Made by a program: the position numbers and the translations under genes
In this document: piece after piece, positions 12,134 through 24,963 of the stretch
Position numbering within the stretch: position 1 is the first letter of the stretch
Layout of the letters: each line of letters opens with the position of its first letter
Notes under the pieces: generated by a model
Database searches by the model: none
What the model was told of the DNA's origin: nothing
What the model saw: only the letters and a program-made list of their open reading frames with translations
Assembly (NCBI GenBank): GCA_037043015.1
Contig: CM073323.1
Location: forward strand, 18,299,758 to 18,363,757
From: Bryum argenteum
Lineage: Eukaryota > Streptophyta > Bryopsida > Bryales > Bryaceae
Length of the DNA stretch: 64,000 nucleotides
Reading direction: 5' to 3'

Positions 12134-13090
12134 GTTTAACCCTTAAGCGGGCCGAATGTCGAAAATCGACATTCTGGATGACAGAAACTTTGGAGAGCCA
12201 TAACTTCTTCATCCGGACTCCGTTTTGGACGAAATCACTTGGGTTGGGTCCCAAATCAAGTCTAGTTCATGTAATAAAAATCTCAGACCCGTACAATGAA
12301 GTATGAATTAATGGCATGCATTTCAGTGATGGCAGCCTAGTTTTAGACATTTTTTCCTTTGTAAAATTTAGGGCAGTTTTCACCATTGCAGGGCCATAAT
12401 TTGCACAAAGAAATTTTTCTCATGGTTTTTTTTTGTTCAAGGATGCTACTGAGATGAAGGTGAACAACATTCTAATTGGTGACTTTTTCATTGCAATAAG
12501 TCTAATGGTAGCATTTTCACTTTAAAGTGAAAATGACGAAATTATGTGATCATTTTTGAGTATTAATACATTATGATCTCGCAATCTATGAAGCCTCATG
12601 ACTTAAAATTTGACCCACATGATGTTCAATATGTCTACGACAAGATTGTACGGTTGAGATTTGGATAACACACTTTTACCTCCACCTATGACAATGCTTT
12701 TGAGGATGTGTTCATTTTACTACAAATGAGTCAAACCATTTAGGGGTTAACCCCTAATCCTTCCCAATGTTGTTTTTTTACATTTTGGATGAAGGGTAGT
12801 AACTTTGAAGAGCCAAATCTTCTTTATCCAAACTCTGTTTTTGACAAAATCACTTGAGTTCAACCTCAAGTCTAGTTTGTCTGTCAAAAATTGACGGCCT
12901 ATACAATAAAGTATGAATTAATGGCATGCATTTTGGTAAAGGCAGCTTTTGGTTTTGGGATTTCAAACATAAGGCATGTGTTACCATTGCAAGCCATTTA
13001 TGTGAAATCGAAAGTAATTTTTCATGAATTTTTATCTCTTCGAACAACTTTCTAGTGGGAAGATTGCTGATCCAAATAACTTTGGTACTG
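12134..13090. repeat. Tandem pair of ~610-bp dispersed repeat units
   Basis: Unit 1 begins about 12134 and unit 2 about 12745. Blocks recur at a spacing of about 610 bp: ACATTCTGGATG at 12168 versus ACATTTTGGATG at 12780, and AAGTATGAATTAATGGCATG at about 12300 versus 12908. The second unit stops near 13090. An 18-bp perfect palindrome TTAGGGGTTAACCCCTAA (12740-12757) sits at the boundary. Diverged relatives are at 4075, 21466 and 47050. There is no coding frame. Confidence 0.75.
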
Positions 13091-13845
13091 GATATGCTAC
13101 GATAATTCTACGATGAAAAAAGAGAAAAAATGGATGAAGTTGTATCTCCTTCATCCACCATTAAATGTCAACTTTGTTTTCAAAAATGTATTCTAATTAG
13201 AGTCCATATTTAGCGGCAGGAAAAGGTTGGGACAAAACTTGTTGATTTGAGAAAGAAAGGATACCTTTGTTAGGTTATAATCATACAATTACAGCCAATC
13301 ATCTTTGATTTCAATCACTAACAATGAAAACTATAATTCTTATAAATTTTCAAAAGCTCAATCTCTTTTCAAAAATAAATACAAAATACATCAGTTTGAC
13401 AATATTAATCATTTCTAAGCATTTAGATATTTGATGATTTTTCAATTGCATAAAACTCCATAAGACATATTCAAAAATACATGTAAGCCCTAATCCTACT
13501 CGGTATTCCTGATAGATTGTATCACCCTGTTAGGCGCGAGTGGTATAGTACGACCCCATATTCTACAGTATCCAACAACACAAGGCCACTTTAACCACTT
13601 TAACCATACCTTGGGCCAAGAGTCACCTGAAAGACATGGCAGGAAAGTACAAGACAGGCAAAACAATGGAAACGCAGAAGAGTATTTCTTCTCCTCACCC
13701 ATGTTGAACATACTGATTTTTTCTTTCTCAATGTACAGAGGCACTTCCGAGTCCCCATCAATCCTACCCTAATCAATGAATGCTAATCTTCTTCTGAGTC
13801 AATGATAACACAAACAGAGAGAGAGAGAGAGCTAATGTAAGCTAC

Positions 13846-16800
13846 TTAGCGACTGGGACCATAATTGGGGTGCCACTGAGCAGCCGCCGGGGGTGGACCA
13901 TGAGGCCTACAATCCTGCGGTCTAAATGGAGGAAGGGGGGCAGGTCTAAAAGAGGAAAGATGATCTTGCTGTGGCTGCCAGTACTGATTGCCAGTAACAA
14001 CAGAAATGTGTTGACCTAAAAAGGAAGGAGGCAATTGAGGGTGAGGATGAGGAGGAGGTGGTGCGGGAGCAGCCGCCCTCCACATGGGAGGAGGCGGTGG
14101 CTCCGGTAATCGCTGCTGCTGATTACTGTAAACCATCTGATTGCTATTCCAACTACTTGTATTAGCGTTGATTCCATGCTGTGGTGGCCACCCAAGCACG
14201 GAGTTCTGATACGCAGGAAAGGATGCAGCAGCAGCAGCAGCATCATCAGCATGGTCAGTACTAGGCGGGGGCATCATCATAGCTCCATTCACATTATGAC
14301 TCACAATTGGCGGAGGAGGTTGTCTGCCTCTGGAATCAAACTGTTGTAGTTTAGCAGTGGTGTGCATATGAGTGTTTAAAGGGGCCCACGTGTAGGGCGC
14401 ATTTGGCAACTTTTGAAAGCTACCATTATATGCTGGTGGTGATACGAACTCCGGCGGAGGAGGCTGCACACTAGCTGCTCCTGGAGGTGGCGGCAACAGA
14501 TTCATGTTTGCTTGAGGTTGTTGCGCAATTGCAGCTGGTGGCGCCGGGTATTCCCAACTGGGTACCGGCTTTGGAGGATCCTCGGGTATGAGAGCTTGGC
14601 CAGTGGGTGTGGTACCCTGAAAATTGTTACCTGCGTTAACAATCTCCTGTCGGGGTAGCTGCGATGGCGCTGGAAACTGCATCGATGAGCATCATTTCAT
14701 CAATCAAGGTATTCATTTCGTACTTTAATGGAGAATTGAACGAGGAGGAGACTTACATTGGTGGTGTTTACTGGCGCTGCTCCGTTTTGTAATCCCAGAA
14801 GCGCAGAGAGACCTGCTAAGGCGTTGTCTCCTTTCTGCTGAGAAGCAAGCTGCGATACCAGGTGTGGGTTGCTGAGAAGAAGAGCAAGTAAATTGGGGTC
14901 GTGACCGGGGGCTGCATCTGGAGCTCCTGCAAATGCTGCACTAGTACTTGCTACTTGCTGCTGCTGCTGCTGCTGCTGCTCCTTGGGAGGCAGTAAAGTC
15001 CCGTTCGTCACGGGGTTTAGTTCGACACCTTGGTTAACCACAGGGGTGGAAGAATTAGGTTTACTTGGTGACGGGCACTCCAAAGCCTCAGCTGGTATTT
15101 CGGCAGTCAGCGTGTCATCGTAAACAGGTTCTTCGTCCCACAGATCTTTCGGGTTGTCAGGGATGGACGACAAGTCCGGGTAAATCTCTTCCTCTTCTCG
15201 TTTCACACGAGCTGCCTGTACCCCACGCTCTTTACTTGCGTCTCCAGCCACCACACCCCATGCGGGATTGAGGTTCAAAACTGCACACATACCAAAGACT
15301 CATGTCAAACCCACCGCCGCATCCAGGTCTTCCACAATTCATTCTTTTAGAGAATGACAACAACTGAACTGACACATTTCATGTACCAGTACTGAAGAAA
15401 ACCCGAAAAGTTGGATCCGGGTGAATGAAAGATTTGATTGGAAAAGCGCCACAAACCTGATGGTGCAACCCAAGGAATACTTTGTGCCTCAATGCCTTTG
15501 CAAGTCACACTCTCAGAAGCTATTACGTCGGGACCCCCACTTTCCTCAGGCGCATCCAGAGCTGGTGGTATATTCACCGACTCTTCTGGTGATACGCTCA
15601 CTGGCTCGTTCATAAGGTTACCATCTTCTGCTACTTCAGATACTGTGTTCTCAGGCTTTTCAGATATAGCAACGGCAATTGAGGGAGACAAAGGATTTCT
15701 GTCAACATCGTCAGTGTTATCGAAATGAGAACTCGTGTCTTGACCTAGACCGGAGATGCTCCCTGAAAGAGCGACATCGTGTAAATGAGGAGTACTTTCT
15801 GCTCCCTTCCCAAGAGTATCCACATGAAGAGGACTACTAGCTTGCTCAGCTTCTTTGGCTTCACTAGCCTGTTCAGCCAACAGAAGAGCAAAGGTATTCT
15901 CATCTAGGATCTGCCTAGGAGCATCGACATGAGACGTCGTTGGCCGAGGTTTATCCCCTCCATCCATGCTTGCATATCTGTCCAGCGACCAACCATCACC
16001 AACAGGTGTGGGTTTACCTCTACTGCTATACAGCTCTGGTGTACTCGCAGACTTATTACCACTAGAACCAGCAGTTGGCGGCTGCATCAAGCGGGCACGC
16101 AATTTGGCTTTCCGAATTTCATCGGCAGAAAGGGGACGTGAGGTTTTGCCTACTTCTATGACAGGGCGCCTTGCAGTAGGTTCTCTCCAACGGTTACCAT
16201 TTCCCAGATCCTCAACAGGTAGCACCTTTCGCCTCCCCTTCAGCTCTGAGAAGCCCTAGTTAAAGGATACTTCGTAGTTACGAATAAATATTGTAGTGGT
16301 GACAAGAAACTGCGCTGATGTAAACCAACGTTCTACATAACTATACTTCAGCATTAGCAACTGTAATTAGGTACAAATTTAGAGGAGACCGGTAACACCG
16401 CAAAATACAAGTGTCCTGAGCTTCGCCTAAAATTCGCAAGTAACAAGAGGATACGATCACCCAGTGAATGCTTTCTCGACACTGGTTTTGCAATGTTTGC
16501 AGCATCTGAAACGGGAAACGCACTGGAGCTCCGAAGTGCGACTTTAGCAGTTCCCTTCGATTCATCTTCCGCCACAGACGCTCCTCTATACATGAGTAAC
16601 TCGTTAGAATCAACAAAACTCCGATTACAGCACAAGGCTGAACTTTCACATCATAATTTATAGATGAATAACAGAACATATTACGTAGAAGAGCTGAGCA
16701 CCACGAAAGAATTCACCAACTTGCTCATAGCGACTGAAGATCAAAGCATACATGCAAAGCAAAACCTACGTGCTGATCGAGATAGAAGGACATTCATGAG

Positions 16801-19800
16801 ATAAATGGAATACCTTGGCTTTGGCGCTTGTGAGGACCCTAACTGGGTGCTGGAAACAGGATTACTTCCTTCAACCTGCTAAAAACAAAATTGATCAGTT
16901 GCCAGGCTCGTGTTCCTATGAAAAGACACTCGATGCCAGACAATAAAAATAAATATAAATCGATGCATTGTAAACACATTACCTTTATTGAACGATAGAC
17001 AAGAACTATTCGAACAGGGATCGTACGGCATTATAGTATTAAGAAACGAGTGAATCTGTTCCTGATCTAAGCAACAAGGCCTCAAGACATATTGCTGACA
17101 TATGATCACAAAGGACGTAGACAACATCCACTCCTTCAACATAGAACTTTGTGTTTGTGTTTAGAAAGTTCAAGTAAACACTTATCTTGCTTAATGCTTA
17201 CCCCGAAGGAGTAACGCACATCTTTCACATTGACCGATTTCGGGCTTATATGAAACACAAAGCAAAAGGTAAATGCAGGCAACATATTCAGAAGAATGGC
17301 TGATAGTTACTTACATCCACAATATCGTCCATTGCCGTATTTTCAGGATCAACATCAGTTTCATGGTTTGCTCTTCCCTTGCGTGGCAAAATTTTCCGAG
17401 CATTGCTATGCACCAGTACTCTTGTCCTCGATGTATTGTTCATAGGTAACTCCTTGACACTCGTCTTTGACTTGACTTGGTCAGACTTAGGTTCGGCGAT
17501 GAGCCTGCCTGGTGAATCTTTCCTTGCTCCCCCAGGCCGAACCTTCACCGACTCCACTGTAAAGAAGAAAGGAAACAAAAGATTTATGAGTGAAGCTTCA
17601 ACTACCAAACAACCGAATTCCAATCGCCAACCGAGACCTCATCGGCACTTCACGAATTAGATATACTGGCTACAAGTATCGATACAAACCTGTCCTTTTC
17701 TTCAATAAACCTCCTTCGAGCTTTTTCACAGTAACTCCAGAGTCCCTACAAAAATATGACAATAGAGGTATTCAAACTCAGATAACAGAGGAGAGGAAGT
17801 AGACCCTTCGGAAATGCACAAAACCAGGGACGGTAGATGATCGCTGAAGAGATACAAAATATGTGTAAGCAACTGATCAAAGCATGTGAAAGATTCCTCC
17901 AATAGGATGGTGGACGACATACCTTTGCCTCTTCTGGGCTCTCTGAGGGGCATCCGTATTGTCTGCAAAAGTAGAAATCAATGACGTTACGTGGTGGTAC
18001 CTGAAATGCCTCAAAGAAACAGGCTGTATCCGTCTATTTCTGATCATGAATGAACTAGTTAAAAATTAGTCCCAATGAAGCAGAACAAAATCTTCTGAAA
18101 TGCCTACAGCAAAGAAAAATACAATCAAAGCCAGCTCAGGCATTTCAATGAGCCACTCATGTTGAAAGGCCAAAGTGCATACCTTTCGTGGCCGGTCCCA
18201 GCCCAGCAGACTCCACGGGCGTTCCACTCTCAACTTTGTTCATGAAGAGATTGCTCCATTTTGACATAAGCGTGCGAGCATTATTTGCAACATCTGATTG
18301 CCCAGCGCAGCGCAGTCGCAAAAAGATAACTCAGAACGTTGACATATAACAGTAGCAGGACAGCTGAGATTCACTAGTGCATGAGAAATCTACAAAAAAC
18401 TGGAAAGGGCTAAACAGGTTGTCAAATTACTCCAAAGAAACTTGCCTCTATCAACGGAGTAAAAACGGAGTTTATTAACAGGTTGCAGCAATGCAGATAC
18501 TTGCAATGGGACAGCACAGCTCATGGGTAGATGGGATAAAACCTGCAAACAAACTTGACACCTCAAAACTTGCTCCCCACAACCAGAGGCATTTAGTAGA
18601 ACAAAGGATACAACATTTGCATAATAATGTCACTTACAAGTCAGTGAAAAATCCTTGATTTCCGGCCACTCACTACAACATATAAAAGACTGATAAACCC
18701 CCTGAAGATTCATAGACCACGTTAAGATAAAATTAAAGCTCTCGATTATTACCAGTAGCAATTGCCGCAGGACGCTTGTCTGTTCGTCGGCAGCAGCAGT
18801 GACCAACCACGCACACAGAATCTTAAGCCCCCCTTTTTCCAAGAATCTGTCGACACGATGTTGTATAAAATGCGGCAAATCAACTAGTGTGATACGACAT
18901 GCTTTTTTGATGAAATATGAATGTACAGCATACACAAATTGATAGGTGGAGCCTGCTTGCCATGACCATACCTGGTAAGTACCTTAAACATGGCCTCAAG
19001 AGAATTCCATACTAAGGTAAAGAGAAAAACATGTTTTGCCAAAGCAGGACACAGGCGGGAAATACCTTCTTAGGACGAGTTCTGGCTCAGTCTGTAATAT
19101 GATCTGAAGTAGCTTTTCTTGTTGAGTGAAATGTAATTCCTGTCGCATTGTTTCCAACAATGATTCTACAGACTCCACATCGGTCAGCTTTGTAAAGCTG
19201 AGGTCAATTCCAAGGTTCTGTTCAGGTTGATCATCGACGACAAGCGGCTTAGCTTGATCAGTACATTGCTGTACATAAGCCTTCACCCGGGACTTTTGAG
19301 TTGCAAAAAATTCTTGCACCTGCGAATTCGTCATAAGGTCAGGACCTGGAACTGAAATTCTCAAGCCTCAGTACAACTCGTAAATGCTACCACTGTTTCG
19401 ATTTACTTTGGTGGAACAAAGAGGGTAGATATACTACCGACAATGATATTGAACAAAGCAGGCTGGACACGTCCAAAAAGGCCAAGAAACTGTTATAAAT
19501 CGATTCACTATTGGCGCTGCGCAGATAATAGCTAAATCCCAACAAGAAAAAACAACCTGAGACTGTGTAGCACCACATTCTTGGGAGATGAAACGACACT
19601 CCGCCTTTGTGAGTGTATCTTTGATGGCAAACACATTCTTCATGTAAATCACCGCCTCATCTGAGAGCTTTTCACCTTGTTTCTCTGCCACAATGACGAA
19701 TGTTTGCTCAGCTAAACGAAGGAACGCAAAGAATGTATAGAGGTTCAGAAAGCAGTTATTACGACCTACTACTGTTGTAATCAAATTCGCCATGATAACT

Positions 19801-20814
19801 CGATTATATAACACATCACAACTCGAGTAATCCGCGAACCCGTATGCAAATGCTTTCAGGTGTATCAAGGACGTCAAGCGCACATACCTGCTTTCTTTCC
19901 CAGCACCGCAGAGGCCTGCAGAACAAACGACAAACATTGTAATTACTGCGACTGTTCTAATAGAAATTCATGAGAAATCGAGAGTATGCAATCCATCTCC
20001 CTTCAAATGCATTAGCCCTAATGACGTGCACCAACATTGATAGCAGGTCCTAGGGTTTACCGGCTTATCCGAGTGCCACTATTAAGTGCAGCCTAACACA
20101 AGACTCGCAGAAAGACTAACTTAAATCGCCACAACCGCAACCTCCATCAATTCTACGTGTGCAAGGGGACGTGAAAACAGCAGGCCAACACTACAGGACA
20201 TGACACCAATAACCGTCATATCAGACCACCGCAATGAAATTTCCGCTACTACTCCGAAAATTGCAACAATTCTTTCTCGATTACAAGAAATGAGAAATGC
20301 GCACCAGCTCTTGGTCCAAAGGGTTAGCACCCGTGAGGCGACGCTGAAGGTTAACAATTCGTTCAAGGTCATCAACTTGCGAGTGAAAAGTCTTATCAAG
20401 TGATTCCAGCTTCTGCAATTGAATTCGTTTGTCCGGCTCCTCGTCAACGACCTTAACAACAACAACATCCTCCTCCTCCATCTCCTCCTCCTCCACCTCC
20501 ATAACCTCAACTTCCTCCTCTTTCACAACGGCATTGACAATCGCGTCCTCGTTGCCAACCCTAGAAACCCTAAACTCCAAATTCGAGCCCTGCGCGATGG
20601 GATTCTCGAACAAATCCTCAAACTCCACGGGCTCGCACGGAACGGCAGCATCCTCCGCTGTGTTCAAGGCGCATGGCGCCTCGCCCGTCGTGGGAGGAGG
20701 CCAGCTCCCGGCCTCCTGCTGCTTCTCAGAGAATGCAGCCAATTCGGCTTGCCACGGAGACTGCTCACGAGAGAAAGAAGCTGGAGACAGAGGCTCCTCC
20801 TGGAAGGCGTCCAT
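13846..20814 (-). CDS. LD: LUMINIDEPENDENS-like homeodomain protein
   Basis: Nuclear regulator; in Arabidopsis LD acts in the autonomous flowering pathway. Exons on minus: 20814-20305, 19915-19888, 19711-19557, 19319-19066, 18846-18753, 18542-18446, 18293-18183, 17962-17923, 17745-17690, 17556-17315, 16878-16814, 16585-16461, 16245-15457, 15280-14757, 14676-13846; 1306 aa. The start MDAFQEE matches the Arabidopsis start MDAFKEE; an in-frame Met lies 14 codons upstream. A homeodomain spans about 190-247 (recognition helix VQEFFATQKSRVK). Next is a helical region (about 275-390) that looks like a TFIIS N-terminal or LW domain (FLEKGGLKILCAWL, DEQTSVLRQLLL). Then come the LD motif SRPLSADEIRKAKLRARLMQ (628-647), an acidic block (877-916), eight glutamines (957-964) and a proline-rich tail. 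The intron after exon 6 starts with GC, not GT. Confidence 0.95.
14961..14984 (-). repeat. CAG/CTG trinucleotide run coding polyglutamine in LD
   Basis: Eight consecutive glutamine codons, seven or eight of them CAG, in exon 14 of LUMINIDEPENDENS. The tract is prone to length change, and Arabidopsis LD also has glutamine-rich stretches toward its C-terminus. Confidence 0.85.
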
Positions 20815-21465
20815 GGCGCACAATGGAATGTTAAACGTTGGCCATGGAGCAGCCACGGACTCTGATCACTCACTCCACTACACAGAAAGGAAAATGGCGA
20901 TGAAGAAGAAGATTTGCTTTGCTTGATTATTGCGAGACGATTGATTCCTTGCGAGCCATTGTTACAAAGACGTTATAAGACGAGGAAGGCCATTCTTCTT
21001 CCACCGTCCTCAAACCACCGCGCCCTAAGGCAACAACATTCACAGCAGGGAGGGAATCCTCACGGATCATGTAGCAAAAGTGGCATACGGGACCCCTGTA
21101 TATCATTCTTTATGTTTTGAATTCTCATACTCACATGGAATTCATACTTCCATAATGGGGTAGGTAGAGGCACCATTAACCGGTCATTTGAGAAGGATTC
21201 TTATTTCTTTCTATGAAAATAGGACCCTTGGTTATTGGAATCTTTATGATGAATCAAAGTTTGTACATTATTATTTTAAGTGAGAAACTTAATTCTTGTT
21301 TATCCAATGTAGGATAACTTATAACCAAAATTAAGAAAAGTGCCATATCAAGAACAAGTAGAACTACTTTGTTGAGACCACGGTGAATAGGGTAATCATT
21401 TTACCTTCTTTGTATGTTTATAAATGCAACACAAGGACTTTTAGATAGTCAAATGTTGGATCAAA

Positions 21466-21800
21466 TGCCCTTAACTCCTAGGCGTCCCTAATGTCTTTTT
21501 TCTACATTCTGGATAAAGGGCCGAGATTTCGAAGAGCCAAAACTTCTTCATTTGAAGTCCTTTTCTAACAAACCACTTGAGTTGTGTCTCAAATTAAGTC
21601 CGCTTTGTGCAGTAAAATTTTGGCGTGATATAATGAAGTATGAATTAATTACGTTGTGATCTTGCAAACTATGGGGCTTAGAATTTTGATCCACGTGAAC
21701 TACAATAATTAAAGCTACTACGAGTTTACACAGTTAAGATGGAGTTAAATGAAATCCATTTATCATCTATGACACTTTCTGTGAAAATATGTTTTTTGGC
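21466..21800 (+). repeat. Dispersed repeat family, third copy
   Basis: Shares ordered blocks with 12134-13090: CTACATTCTGGAT, GAAGAGCCAAAACTTCTTCAT, CACTTGAG, ATGAAGTATGAATTAAT, and a block ending in TGATCCACGTGAA. The middle of the unit (the GGCATGCAT to TCATTGCAATA part) is deleted here. Non-coding. Confidence 0.65.
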
Positions 21801-24800
21801 TAAAAGTAAGTTGGGGAGTTTAAAAGTCAACTTCAAAGTTTATGATAAGAGATGGTGAAGTAGCATTGATGTGACCATATTTTTACCATATCAACTTACT
21901 TTGAATATATATAATATACAACACTTTAATTATAAGTTCAAATTTGTTTACGGAGTGCCATTTTTATCTCCTTCATACAACTTCAAATGTTGATTTTTAA
22001 GATGGGTGCTTCTATTGTATATTTCTAATTGAGGATTATCCAAAATTGAATATAGTATACTATACTTAGTGTAAATGTGTCATTGAAATACATCTTGCAA
22101 GAATTGCATAAGAAGAATTTCCCAAGTTCAATTTTAGATTGTTGTGTTTCTTAAATATAATTTAAACTAACCTAATTGTATAAAAAGTAGTTACATTTGG
22201 AATGCGTAATGTAATAAAATGTGTAAATTATTTGGTAGAATTAGCTTGTAAGTTTTTGATAGAGAATGGTGGATATGATTTCAACAAGCATTTTGAAACA
22301 TGAGAATTTTCTACAAGGCTTTCATATAAAGGTGGAAATAGCATTAAAAATTGACAAGATCCATTGAAAATCTAGTGAGTTAGAAGTTTCTATTAAATTT
22401 TAAAATCTTATTACTTGGACCTCCCAACACAAGAAAGATAAGATTTTTTCATAGATACTTGTAATATACCACTTTCAACTGATCACAATTGGGCTTTTAA
22501 ATGAGGTGAGTAGCAACTCCAATTGTGAACTATCAAAAAAAAAAAAAATTACAAGGAAATGAAAATATAGATTATGGATGGTCACTTTTTAGGTTAATGT
22601 GTTCTAGAGTAAATGTAAATTAGAGCCCTTCAAAGTGACCCTTTTTGTAAAAACTTGCCGAAATTATCATATAGTTTTTAAATATTTAATAAAGCATTTA
22701 GCTATTATGTAGCTACACCTATTGCAAACATCACAAATGGTATCATAAAATTGAGGTCATTTTAAAGTGGATAGAGAGATTGTAATAGCCCTATTGTAAA
22801 ATTTGTTTTCAAATATGGTTGCGTCAATGATATGTATGAAGTTGTAATGTTTGCTTAAAGTCAACTACATGTTTCTTATTTTTAATTGTATGTTTTTCAT
22901 GAAAAGCTTAAATCTCCTATAATAAAATTTAAATTGTTCCGTGGAACCACTCCTATTGAAACTTCAAATGTTTCAAAGTTTACGGATGAAAATTTCTTAA
23001 AGCTTCTCTTGAAAATTATAGATTCTTATTGATAGACTTGCTCATTTTCAAAAAAAATGAAGCTTTCTACCTGCTTGGGCTTAAAGGTGGGTTAAATATT
23101 AAATATTTTAAGTCCATATGGGATAACTTTTAAGTCATGACCTAGTGTAGAATTTAAACTTGGATTTCTCTCAAAAAATTCAAATTATAATCAACTTGCA
23201 ACTTTATCAAACAAAAATTGTTTTCATTGTAATTTAAATTACAAGGAATTTAATCACTTGTAGGCAAATGATCCAACTTCCTAGTTTAAGGTAAGGAATG
23301 GGTAACGAAGTGATCTTAAGTGTTGAATACTCAAGTGTTTGCAATTGACATTGTTCATGAAAAGCTTTGATAACAATGAAAGTAGAGAGACATCTTTCAT
23401 GTACTTAGGTCCTCGCTCCCTTTGTAACTTCATCATCTTTACTTGTTCTATATTATTTTATTCGTGAATCTATAAAAGGGTAAGAATTGAAAAGTCTTGT
23501 AGAAAAAAAATATTCATAAAGAATATATTTTTTCAAACTTTATGACTTTTTAATTTGGAGATCTCAAAAACTTCTTGTTCTAAGGTACTTGTTTTTATAC
23601 TTTTATTGTTATCTTACCATATTTTAATAAAGTGCCTCCATGGATTACAAGCCAAAAGAAGTTATGATATATTGCATTTACAATGTCAAGCTTGAGGGTT
23701 TTGAAGCAAATTGAATTTGTATCTACTTGAAACTTGCATTTTAAAACAAATTGGGTTTGTAAAGATTTGAATTTTTTTCTAAATATGGTTTAACCATTTA
23801 AATCTAGTAGAAGATTTGGATTATTTAAGTTTAGAGGTTTTAATGTTTAGAATATCCTGAAGGATTCAAAATATGTATACCACCCTCAAAGGGTTAAATA
23901 TATTATTACATGAATGCCGTCTACTATTGCTTACAAGAGACGATAATTTCATATGATTAGTTTTGGATGTTTAAGGGTTCACGTGTAGTTTTTAGGGGAT
24001 CCTACAATATATATTTCAATAATGTAAGATTAATTTATTTTTATCAAGATATGTTGATAATACTTGTCTATTTGCGTCTTTTGAAATCAAACTCTATGAA
24101 GTTACAGAACAACTCAGAAAAAATCTTCTCATCAATGACTCATTTTGTTGACTGTCTGCTTATATTTATTTCATCACTATATACTTCATAACTCTCCTTG
24201 TAATCGTTTCATTTTTCCAAGGTAGAGTTAAGTTTTTGGATATGAGAATGTTCTTTGCGCACCCACCATCACAACCATACTCATGACACTTTCTTATTCT
24301 TTTTCAAAAAAAAAACTTTGCATATTCATGAAAGTAAATAAATTTTTGAGCTTATAGGTGAAGATGTTGGAATCTAAGGACTTGTGCGTATTTTTGTGTT
24401 TTTGAAATTCCTCCTTGAAAATGGAATACAACCACATGGATGATATATGTAAAGCCCAAAAAGGAAAAAACCTTAATTATCCTCAAGCACTCATGTGAGA
24501 AGTGAAAGTAAACTTGCATAAAAGCACGCTCACACTATCTTGCGGTTTTAAAGATCAAGGGATAACAAGAGGTTTGAAACAAAAAATTAGCAAACATAAC
24601 TACGTTAAGTTGATGTTAAAAGTTATTGAACTCAAAACTCATTACCAAACCAAGAATATTAAGATATGGATTGCATTTACATTAATTTTTGATACACCAA
24701 TGACAAATAACAACTCCATGACTGACTTATGTATAGCTCATCTACAATTTGATAATTTTTAACACATACATATGTATAATATATATATAAAATAAAAATA

Positions 24801-24894
24801 ATTACATAGTCTTTGTTTTTTGTGTAAACCTTGATAATTTACAACCATATTCAAAAGCTTAATGATATGTATCACTCGTGATATAAATTTTTTT

Positions 24895-24963
24895 TAATGG
24901 TTTTTTCAAAAAAAATAAATAAAAAAAATAAATAAATAAATAAATATATATATATATATATAT
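24895..24963. repeat. AAAT and AT microsatellite
   Basis: A run of AAAT and AAATA units passing into (TA)n. Simple-sequence DNA. Confidence 0.85.

Larger units (their letters stand above)
9571..13845. other. AT-rich spacer between F-box gene and LUMINIDEPENDENS
   Basis: Holds the F-box 3' region, an AAATA/AAAT microsatellite (about 10205-10293), a MITE (10540-10756), a tandem pair of dispersed repeats (12134-13090) and, at 13400-13845, the 3' region of LUMINIDEPENDENS with a short GA tract near 13812. I see no protein gene. Confidence 0.55.

Noticed and set aside
12740..12757. TTAGGGG palindrome as interstitial telomere repeat
   Set aside because: Plant telomere is TTTAGGG in tandem; here there is a single palindromic word at a repeat boundary.
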